This document shows, in pieces, positions 1 through 10,507 of a stretch of 10,507 nucleotides of DNA. Every line of letters begins with the position of its first letter. Position 1 is the stretch's first letter. The DNA lies in assembly GCA_019246375.1 (NCBI GenBank), contig JAFAQO010000573.1:1-10507 (forward strand), read 5' to 3'. The DNA is from Mycobacterium sp. Its GTDB lineage: Bacteria > Actinomycetota > Actinomycetes > Mycobacteriales > Mycobacteriaceae. The notes beneath the pieces were generated by a model, which saw only the letters and a program-made list of their open reading frames with translations, ran no database searches and was not told the DNA's origin. The translations under genes and the position numbers were made by a program.

Positions 1-1
1 G

Positions 2-250
2 GCGCCGACTCGCACAGCGCAAGACGATTTCAACGATCAGCTACAACGCAAGCTGGCCCACTCGGTGTGGAACAGCGGTGGGTGCAGCAGCTGGTATCTC
101 GACGAGCATGGCAAAAACACGGTGCTTTGGGGCGGCTATACCTGGCAGTACTGGCTTGGCACCCGCTCGCTCCAACCGGCGGAGTACCGGTTCTTCGGTG
201 TGGGCACCGGATCGCCGGTCGACCGTAAGCCGGCGGCCGCCGTGCAGTAG
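2..250 (+). CDS. Flavin-containing monooxygenase, C-terminal end (partial)
   Basis: This is the last 82 codons of a gene that begins before the window; the frame is open from base 2 and stops at TAG 248-250. The visible part carries the run CSSWYLDEHGKNTVLWGG, then a Trp/Tyr-rich stretch (YTWQYW) and a Pro/Ala-rich tail. This C-S-W-Y...G-N...W pattern is typical of the C-terminal end of flavin-dependent monooxygenases of the Baeyer-Villiger/FMO type, which insert oxygen using FAD and NADPH. The FAD and NADPH Rossmann motifs lie outside the window. Its place directly before nrdF2 matches Rv3049c of M. tuberculosis, from memory. The substrate cannot be inferred. Confidence 0.85.
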   Translation, partial: APTRTAQDDFNDQLQRKLAHSVWNSGGCSSWYLDEHGKNTVLWGGYTWQYWLGTRSLQPAEYRFFGVGTGSPVDRKPAAAVQ

Positions 251-348
251 GTACGACACGGCGACAGCAGGTGTTGTGCTGCCGCGACTTGTCCGACCCC
301 AGGGGTAGTGTTTGAGGTCTGAGAAAGGCAGACGAAAGTTCCTGGTGA

Positions 349-1339
<991 letters not shown>

Positions 1340-1408
1340 GCAGCTCAAGTACCTAATCGTCTGACGGCTCCCGAGGACCAGCAAACTGATCAGCTAATCG
1401 GCTAGCAG

Positions 1409-2554
1409 TCATGCGGTTGGCGATCGCTGTGGGTCGAACAACGCGATGGGGTGGTCGGTGGCCCGATCGATGGCCAGGTCGGCAAGGATCTCGCCGATCA
1501 CCGGAACGAATTTGAAGCCGTGCCCGGAGAATCCGCACGCCATGATGACTTCAGGGCATTGCGGGTGATGCCCGATCACGAAGTGCCGGTCGGGTGTATT
1601 GGAGTACATGCAGGTCGCCGCATGCAGGCACTTGCCCGCCAGCGCCGGTAACAACTGAGCGACCCGCGCCCTAATCTCGCTGATCTCCGGCTCGTGCACC
1701 TCCCGGTCGATGGTGTCTGGCGTGCAGGAGATCCCGTTGCGGGCGAAGCCGACTTTCACGCCGCCCCACGGTCCGTCGATCGCCGGGAAGCCGTATATCT
1801 GTCTGCCCGAGGCGTTCTCATGGATGAAAATGGGCTGATCCTCGAACCTGGAAACACCGCCGATCGGGTCCAGCCAGTACATCACCTGACGTTCCACCGT
1901 GATGGGAACACCGAACTGGCCCAGCACCTGCGGAGCCCAGGGGCCCGGGCAGATCACCAACTGCTCAGCGGTGTAAGACCCACGACCCGTAGCGACCCGC
2001 ATCCCCGCAGCGGTCTGGCTCCACTCCAGCACGGGTTCACCAAATTGCAGTGTGGCCCCCGCTTTTTTGGCGATTTCAAGATATGCGCGCACCGTCAGCT
2101 CTGGGCGTGCGAACCCGGCTTTGACGTCGCAGAGCGCGATATCTTCGGGCTGAGGCGTGAAGTTCGGGAACCGAGCGGTGATCTCGGCGGCATCGAGCAC
2201 CTCGTGCGGCAGACCCCATTGACGGCTAGCACGCAGGCTACCGGAGACGATCAGGCAGTCCGGTGGGCCGATGAAAAGGCCCCCGGTGACTCGGTACACG
2301 TCGCGTTGAGAGTCGGCAGCCAACTTCTCCCACAGCTCGTAGGCTCGCAGCAACAGCGGAACATAACCGGGATCCTCAAAATAAGCCTGGCGGATGATCC
2401 GAGACCCGCCGTGGCTGGATCCCTTGTCGTGCGCCGGCTCATGCCGCTCCAGTCCGAGCACTCGGCGTCCTCGGGCCGCCAGATGATATGCGGCGGCACT
2501 TCCCATACCGCCCAATCCCACCACGATGACGTCGTAACCCGCTGTGCTGACCAT
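1409..2554 (-). CDS. solA: SolA/monomeric sarcosine oxidase-like FAD-dependent N-methyl amino acid oxidase
   Basis: This 381-residue cytoplasmic flavoenzyme belongs to the D-amino acid oxidase fold, MSOX/MTOX branch, whose members oxidatively demethylate N-methyl amino acids to formaldehyde, H2O2 and the free amino acid. Visible are the N-terminal dinucleotide fold [10 protein letters not shown] (11-20), the [13 protein letters not shown] segment (46-58) with the flavin/substrate arginines, Cys315 in TCMYSNTPD (314-322), the expected site of covalent 8-alpha-S-cysteinyl FAD, and GFSGHGFKF (341-349) with Lys348, the carboxylate-binding lysine. Lys267 fits the oxygen-activating lysine, but the His usually four residues later is Ala271. 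ATG 2554 has GGAGG upstream. The gene runs opposite to nrdF2, is not expected at this locus in M. tuberculosis, and lies between two copies of the nrdF 3' end. The exact substrate is not determinable: sarcosine, N-methyltryptophan, pipecolate or another secondary amine are all possible. Confidence 0.88.
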   Translation of the reverse strand: MVSTAGYDVIVVGLGGMGSAAAYHLAARGRRVLGLERHEPAHDKGSSHGGSRIIRQAYFEDPGYVPLLLRAYELWEKLAADSQRDVYRVTGGLFIGPPDCLIVSGSLRASRQWGLPHEVLDAAEITARFPNFTPQPEDIALCDVKAGFARPELTVRAYLEIAKKAGATLQFGEPVLEWSQTAAGMRVATGRGSYTAEQLVICPGPWAPQVLGQFGVPITVERQVMYWLDPIGGVSRFEDQPIFIHENASGRQIYGFPAIDGPWGGVKVGFARNGISCTPDTIDREVHEPEISEIRARVAQLLPALAGKCLHAATCMYSNTPDRHFVIGHHPQCPEVIMACGFSGHGFKFVPVIGEILADLAIDRATDHPIALFDPQRSPTA

Positions 2555-2880
2555 GTCGAGTTACCTCCAAATCGAGGCCATCTCAGGATCGACGGCCGAT
2601 TGTCGGTGTACGACATCGCGTTTAATCCCTGGCCGGGGTCGTTGACCGATATCGTTCAATCCTGACAGGGCCGCCATCTCTACAGAACATATCCGTAGGC
2701 GAGTAATCCTCGCAGTTGAAACCCGGCGGTCGCCTGTGCGGCCATCATCAGGACAGCACCAGGGCGTGAAAGTGGGGCTCGGATTGTGGTAGTCGGTCCC
2801 GGTGCGATGAGATCCTTCCGGTGATGTGCGTCTAAAGGATTACCCGCAGCAGCGTCTCGGGGTGAAACCCCGTACTTTCG
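2555..2880. other. Non-coding stretch upstream of the oxidase
   Basis: No convincing gene is seen on either strand. The region must contain the promoter of the minus-strand oxidase, but no clear -10/-35 pair was identified. The only structure noted is a small inverted repeat CGGGG-TGAAA-CCCCG at 2858-2872, just before the nrdF-like remnant; it has no T tract and its role is unknown. Confidence 0.5.
2564..2568 (-). promoter_or_regulatory. Ribosome binding site of the oxidase gene
   Basis: Read on the minus strand this is GGAGG, 9 nt before ATG 2554. It is one of the clearest Shine-Dalgarno sequences in the window and fixes the start of the oxidase. Confidence 0.75.
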
Positions 2881-2943
2881 GGCGGGCGCTCCTATGTGAT
2901 CGGCAAGGCCGTCATCACCCAGAACGACGACTGGGACTTCTAA
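2881..2943 (+). pseudogene. Orphan nrdF C-terminal remnant
   Basis: Read to the TAA at 2941-2943, this encodes [17 protein letters not shown], preceded by a non-homologous GGR. It matches the NrdF2 C-terminus [17 protein letters not shown] with four substitutions. No start or upstream nrdF coding sequence precedes it, so it is a tail without a gene. The changes split between silent (Tyr, Val and Gly third positions) and replacement sites, so the two copies are not a recent perfect duplication. The remnant is either the original nrdF2 tail displaced by inserted DNA, or the tail of a foreign nrdF brought in with the oxidase gene. Confidence 0.8.
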
Positions 2944-2947
2944 GTTC
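2893..2947 (+). repeat. Direct repeat, copy 2 (displaced nrdF 3' end)
   Basis: This is the partner of 1285-1339. It is identical over the final 19 bp (2929-2947) and differs at seven positions upstream. Homology ends sharply on both sides apart from a shared CAG one base after the core. The next 14 bases (2944-2957) are a short tandem duplication of GTTCCCA. Confidence 0.85.
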
Positions 2948-3153
2948 CCAGTTCCCAGGACATTACAAGCGTCGCGCGCGGCTGGGCGATAGTCCATCGT
3001 GAATAACCCGACAATGCCGAGAGTGCTTGGTTTGAGGGCCGGCTGCTGAAAAGTGGATTCGCGACACGCCGGGCGGGGTTATCGGCTGAGGGTCTGGCGC
3101 ACGGGACGATGGAGTGGCTGATGAGCTCAGTGATGGTGGATTGTTCGAGGTAG

Positions 3154-5003
<1,850 letters not shown>

Positions 5004-5076
5004 ACGACTTAAGAATTGTTGAGTTCATGCCGCGTCACGCTGGCGCGGGTGACCCGATAGCCACGACACTAATCAC

Positions 5077-5418
5077 ATGGCGAACGCGTCGTTTCTGACT
5101 TCGGTCCTGCGGTGGCTTCAGGCCGGCTACCCCGACGGCGTCCCAGGCCCGGACCGGGTGCCGCTGCTGGCGCTGTTGCGCAGCACACCGCTGACTGAGG
5201 AACAGGTCAGCGAGGTGGTGCACAACATGACCAGGCCCGGATCTTCGGCGGTGGCCGACGGCACGATCGACCACGACGAGATCGCCGACTTCATTTCCGA
5301 CATGACGCATTACGACGCCGGACCAGAAAACATCAGGCGGGTCGCCGCCACGCTTGCCGCTGCCGGGTGGCCGCTGGTGGGCGTCGAGGTCAGCGAAGCT
5401 GAACCGTCACAGGCTTGA
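5077..5418 (+). CDS. DUF3349 family protein (Rv3046c-like)
   Basis: This 113-residue soluble protein has no signal peptide or membrane segment. The pattern [13 protein letters not shown] (12-24), [15 protein letters not shown] (27-41) and near the C-terminus [14 protein letters not shown] is that of the actinobacterial DUF3349 family, small helical proteins of unknown biochemical role. An acidic [11 protein letters not shown] segment lies between. It corresponds to Rv3046c of M. tuberculosis by sequence memory and by position next to adhC. ATG 5077 gives the family N-terminus; no good ribosome binding site is seen. It converges on adhC with a 12-nt tail-to-tail overlap (5407-5418). Its upstream region is now the end of the displaced rpfB/ksgA block, so its promoter may have been altered. 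Confidence 0.88.
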   Translation: MANASFLTSVLRWLQAGYPDGVPGPDRVPLLALLRSTPLTEEQVSEVVHNMTRPGSSAVADGTIDHDEIADFISDMTHYDAGPENIRRVAATLAAAGWPLVGVEVSEAEPSQA

Positions 5419-6453
5419 GGTATCGATCACGAAGCGGTAGCGCACGTCGCTAGCCAGCACACGCTCATATGCCTCGTTGATGTAATCCGGTTCGATAACC
5501 TCGATTTCGGGTGTGACGCCGTGCTCGGCGCAGAAATTCAGCATCTCCTGGGTCTCGGCGATACCCCCGATGTTGGAGCCGGTGAGGCTGCGCCGCATCA
5601 GGGCCAACGCGAACGCCGGCACGGGCATCGGGTGCTCCGGGATGCCGAGTTCCACCAGTGTGCCGTCGACGTCAAGCAACTTCAGGTATTGGCCAAGATC
5701 CAGGTTCGCCGAGACGGTGTTCAGGATCAGGCCGAAGCTGTTGCGCAGCTTGCGAAAGGTGTCGGGGTCGGAGGTGGCGTAGTAATGGCTTGCCCCCAAA
5801 CGCAGGCCGTCTTCCATTTTCTTCAGCGACTGCGATAGCACAGTTACGTCGGCGCCCATCGCGGCGCCCAGCTTGACGCCCATGTGTCCGAGCCCACCCA
5901 GGCCGATCACCGCAATTGGCTTGTCAGGTCCGGCGTTCCAATGCCGCAGCGGCGAGTACAGCGTGATTCCGGCGCACAGTAAGGGTGCGGCGGCGTCCAG
6001 CGGCAGTGAGTCTGGGATGCGCAGCACATAGTTCTCGTCGACGACGATCGCGCCGCTGTAGCCGCCATAGGTCGGCTGGCCGTCCCTGCCAACGCCGTTG
6101 TAGGTAGTGACCATGCCGGTGCCCTTGCAGTACTGCTCCAGGCCGGCCAGACAACTGCTGCACTCACGGCAGGAGTCCACGAAGCAGCCCACCCCGACGC
6201 GGTCGCCGACCTTGTGCTTGGTCACCTCGGGCCCGACGGCGGTCACCACACCCGCGATCTCATGGCCGGGAACCACCGGATAGTTGGGCCGGCCCCACTC
6301 CGCCTTGACGGTGTGGATGTCGGAGTGGCAGATTCCGGCGAACTTGATGTCAATGGCCACATCGTGCGGGCCCGGGTCGCGGCGGTCGATCGTAGTTTTG
6401 GTCAGTGGTTCGGTTGCTGACGTGGCGGCATAGGCGGAAACAGTCGTGGACAT
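5407..6453 (-). CDS. adhC: Zinc-dependent NADP alcohol dehydrogenase AdhC
   Basis: This 348-residue medium-chain dehydrogenase of the cinnamyl alcohol dehydrogenase branch interconverts aldehydes and primary alcohols with NADP(H) in the cytosol. The catalytic zinc ligands are Cys42, His64 (GHE) and Cys160; the structural zinc is held by Cys95, Cys98, Cys101 and Cys109. The cofactor fold motif GLGGLG is at 184-189, and the following SQSLKK (207-212) fits NADP rather than NAD preference. It closely resembles M. tuberculosis AdhC (Rv3045, about 346 residues, from memory). ATG 6453 is preceded by AAGAGG at 7 nt. It lies 214 nt downstream of fecB on the same strand, probably with its own promoter, and overlaps the DUF3349 gene at its 3' end. 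Confidence 0.95.
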   Translation of the reverse strand: MSTTVSAYAATSATEPLTKTTIDRRDPGPHDVAIDIKFAGICHSDIHTVKAEWGRPNYPVVPGHEIAGVVTAVGPEVTKHKVGDRVGVGCFVDSCRECSSCLAGLEQYCKGTGMVTTYNGVGRDGQPTYGGYSGAIVVDENYVLRIPDSLPLDAAAPLLCAGITLYSPLRHWNAGPDKPIAVIGLGGLGHMGVKLGAAMGADVTVLSQSLKKMEDGLRLGASHYYATSDPDTFRKLRNSFGLILNTVSANLDLGQYLKLLDVDGTLVELGIPEHPMPVPAFALALMRRSLTGSNIGGIAETQEMLNFCAEHGVTPEIEVIEPDYINEAYERVLASDVRYRFVIDTSSL

Positions 6454-6460
6454 GCGAATT

Positions 6461-6466
6461 CCTCTT
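6461..6466 (-). promoter_or_regulatory. Ribosome binding site of adhC
   Basis: The minus strand reads AAGAGG, 7 nt before ATG 6453, supporting this start over internal candidates. Confidence 0.65.
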
Positions 6467-6483
6467 CGATCTCTTCGTCACGA

Positions 6484-6521
6484 AAAGCTTAGTTAAGTTA
6501 AGGTTTTCCAGCCACTTGGCT
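6484..6521 (-). promoter_or_regulatory. Possible adhC promoter/operator region
   Basis: The gap between fecB and adhC has an unusually A/T-rich patch for this genome (6484-6507; minus strand AACCTTAACTTAACT with repeated TTAACT units), next to a dyad AGCCA-CT-TGGCT at 6510-6521. Together they could be the -10 region and an operator of adhC about 30-70 nt before its start. No transcription factor can be named. Confidence 0.35.
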
Positions 6522-6603
6522 GCGCGCTCACATTTCACCTTATGCCGCCCGATTCGGCCGTCACCGCAGCTAGTGGCCGGGCGAAGGCGGCGACGTAATC
6601 TCT

Positions 6604-6617
6604 GACACACCAGTGTC
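6604..6617 (-). terminator. Weak hairpin downstream of fecB
   Basis: A perfect 5-bp stem with a 4-nt loop (GACAC-ACCA-GTGTC on the plus strand) lies 51-64 nt past the fecB stop. There is no T tract, as is common for mycobacterial terminators, and the stem is short, so this is only a candidate. Confidence 0.22.
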
Positions 6618-6667
6618 CGAATGGCCGAACGAGTTGCTGCAAACGGCGTGGTGGTAGCAGCCCCGGC

Positions 6668-7780
6668 CTAGTTGATCGGCGCGTTGATCCACCGCAGGTC
6701 GTCGACAATGCCGCGGGCTGCGACCATGCCCTGTCCGGTCTGCCACACTTCGTTGTTGACCACGAACACCCGGTTGTCGCGGGTGGCGGAGAGTTTGCGC
6801 CACGACGCGCTGTCCAGCACGGTGGGCGCGCGGTCTTTGGCGGCCGGCGACGCAAACGATACGTAGACGATGTCGGCGTCAGCCGCCGACAAATCCGGCG
6901 TTCCGGCGAGGTCGGCGTCACTGACGCCAACCTCGATATAGGGCTTGTCGGTGAACCGTTGGGATGCGGGCCGGTCCACGCCGACCGCCTTCAGCACGCT
7001 GGCCGGGAAGTTGTCGGCGCCATAGACCCACAGTGTCTTCTCGGTCAGCTGGACAACTGACGCCTGGTAGTGGGCGCCGTCATGCGCGGCGCCACTTTGG
7101 GCGGCCTTTGCGGTGAAGTCGTTGATCATGTCGTCGGCGGCGCCGGCGCGCGCTGTCGCGGCGCCCACGCCACGAAGGTTGTCCTCCCAAGCCGCCCCTG
7201 GCGCCGCGGTGAACACGGTCGGCGCGATGGCCGCCAGCGCCGGATACAACTGCGGCGTCAACGCTTGCGAGCCGAGGATTAGGTCCGGCTTCGCCGCCGC
7301 GACTGCCGGCACATTGACAGCGCTGCGGGTGCCGAGGCCGGGCAGCTGATGCACGACGGTGCCCAGATAGGACGGCTGACTCGACGAGCCGTCGGGCAGC
7401 GCGGCGGCGACGATCCGCGACTGCAGGCCCAGCGCGCACAGGGCGTCGAGCTGATCGCCGGAGAGCACCACGATCCGCTGCGGATCGGCCTGAACCTCAG
7501 CCGTCGGCGGGTTCACTCCGGGCGCGTTCGCGGCCGACCGTGTGGGTGGCCCAGGATCGACCGCCGCCGGCTGCGGTGCGCACGACTCGTCAGGCCGGCG
7601 CTGGTTGCCCAGCACACCGGCTCCCGCGATCGTGGTGGTGCTGGTGATTACAGATCGGGTCGTCGACGGATAGGCACCCGGCGGGGCGGGTCGGCAGCTG
7701 CTGCACACGGTGACCGAAACGGCCGTCACCACTGCGGCTGCGGCCAGCAGAACGCCGGGCCGCAGACTGCTGATCAGCAT
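6668..7780 (-). CDS. fecB: FecB-type substrate-binding lipoprotein (iron/haem ligand)
   Basis: This 370-residue exported protein of the class III periplasmic-binding fold (TroA/FecB type) binds iron-loaded ligands at the cell envelope; the M. tuberculosis homologue (Rv3044, about 359 residues, from memory) is linked to iron/haem use and to envelope integrity. It has a hydrophobic signal segment (about 9-25), a Cys pair (Cys26, Cys29) as possible lipidation site, a Pro/Thr/Ala-rich linker to about 95, then the two-lobed domain beginning QRIVVLSGDQLDALCALGL (101-119), with DLILGSQALTPQLYP in the middle and DNRVFVVNNEVWQTG near the end. The lipobox is poor (Val at -1 of Cys26; Cys at -3 of Cys29). 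ATG 7780 lacks a clear ribosome binding site. It is divergent from ctaD; no ABC permease or ATPase is adjacent, so it relies on partners elsewhere. Confidence 0.92.
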   Translation of the reverse strand: MLISSLRPGVLLAAAAVVTAVSVTVCSSCRPAPPGAYPSTTRSVITSTTTIAGAGVLGNQRRPDESCAPQPAAVDPGPPTRSAANAPGVNPPTAEVQADPQRIVVLSGDQLDALCALGLQSRIVAAALPDGSSSQPSYLGTVVHQLPGLGTRSAVNVPAVAAAKPDLILGSQALTPQLYPALAAIAPTVFTAAPGAAWEDNLRGVGAATARAGAADDMINDFTAKAAQSGAAHDGAHYQASVVQLTEKTLWVYGADNFPASVLKAVGVDRPASQRFTDKPYIEVGVSDADLAGTPDLSAADADIVYVSFASPAAKDRAPTVLDSASWRKLSATRDNRVFVVNNEVWQTGQGMVAARGIVDDLRWINAPIN

Positions 7781-7895
7781 GGGGCGACGGTAACATCCGC
7801 CCAGCTAGCGCGGTCGGATCCAGCCCGGCGACGATGCGGGCGGCGGAGCGGCACGGAAATTTGCACGGCCATTACGACAGTTCGTAGGACCAGTG

Positions 7896-7924
7896 CCGAC
7901 ACGATGCCGATCGAAGGCTAGGAT
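7896..7924 (+). promoter_or_regulatory. Candidate SigA-type promoter of ctaD
   Basis: CCGACA (7896-7901) and TAGGAT (7919-7924), separated by exactly 17 nt, each match four of six positions of the -35 and -10 consensus. The -10 lies about 55 nt before the ctaD start in the 198-nt region shared with divergent fecB. No full IdeR iron box was found in this interval. Confidence 0.45.
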
Positions 7925-7968
7925 TTCAGGGAAGATCCCAGCGATTGCCCTGCCCATGGCGGATGTTT

Positions 7969-7974
7969 GGAGGA
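7969..7974 (+). promoter_or_regulatory. Ribosome binding site that fixes the ctaD start
   Basis: GGAGGA lies 4 nt before TTG 7979. A longer reading from TTG 7967 would place this site inside the coding sequence, so TTG 7979 is preferred; it also gives the family N-terminus TAEAPPLG. Confidence 0.7.
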
Positions 7975-7978
7975 CCCT

Positions 7979-10507
<2,529 letters not shown>

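Noticed and set aside
296..306. Palindrome ACCCC-A-GGGGT upstream of nrdF2 as an NrdR box
   Set aside because: It does not resemble the AT-rich NrdR box consensus, and an 11-bp GC palindrome is expected by chance in such DNA.
1694..2665. Plus-strand frame of 323 codons opposite the oxidase gene
   Set aside because: The minus strand carries all SolA/MSOX motifs and a good ribosome binding site; the plus-strand frame has no family motifs.
2858..2872. Hairpin CGGGG-TGAAA-CCCCG as a terminator or riboswitch element
   Set aside because: The stem is only 5 bp, with no T tract and no gene directly upstream that needs a terminator; kept only as a note in the non-coding stretch.
7911..7930. IdeR iron box in the fecB-ctaD divergent region (GGCTAGGATTTC)
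   Set aside because: Only scattered matches to the 19-bp IdeR consensus and no dyad; the same bases fit better as the ctaD -10.
7967..7978. Four-codon N-terminal extension of CtaD starting at TTG 7967
   Set aside because: It would start at the ribosome binding site itself; TTG 7979 has GGAGGA at a workable distance and fits the family N-terminus.

Overview
The window looks like the chromosome of a slow-growing, non-tuberculous Mycobacterium. Evidence: high GC, GTG and TTG starts, and a gene order matching the serB2-ctaD-fecB-adhC-Rv3046c-nrdF2-Rv3049c block of M. tuberculosis, read here in the opposite direction. Gene identities come from family motifs and remembered homologues; no search was run.

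Layout: (1) the end of an Rv3049c-like flavin monooxygenase (2-250) and nrdF2, the small subunit of class Ib ribonucleotide reductase (361-1335). (2) An accessory patch (about 1340-5003) sitting where M. tuberculosis, as remembered, has only the short Rv3047c. It holds an opposite-strand SolA/monomeric sarcosine oxidase-like flavoenzyme (1409-2554), a diverged second copy of the last codons of nrdF (2881-2943), an IS1182-type transposase fragment (from 3157), and a full-length RpfB-like resuscitation-promoting factor joined in frame to that fragment (to 4941). The first 13 codons of ksgA follow, the natural chromosomal neighbour of rpfB (4914-4952). (3) The core block resumes: a DUF3349 protein (5077-5418), adhC (5407-6453, minus), fecB (6668-7780, minus), ctaD (7979-9733) and the first 249 codons of serB2 (9759 to the window end).

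The core genes are housekeeping: deoxynucleotide synthesis, aldehyde/alcohol redox, iron or haem-ligand binding at the envelope, terminal respiration and serine synthesis. The novelty is the accessory patch. A 55-bp direct repeat of the nrdF2 3' end (1285-1339 and 2893-2947; 48/55 identical) brackets the oxidase gene, as if DNA entered at the end of nrdF2 and rebuilt its tail. Just beyond it, a displaced block of rpfB plus the ksgA start has been captured by a truncated insertion sequence, giving one uninterrupted 594-codon reading frame. The RpfB part is collinear with 362-residue M. tuberculosis RpfB and keeps the catalytic Glu and the disulphide cysteines, so it may be an active extra Rpf with a new promoter and N-terminus.
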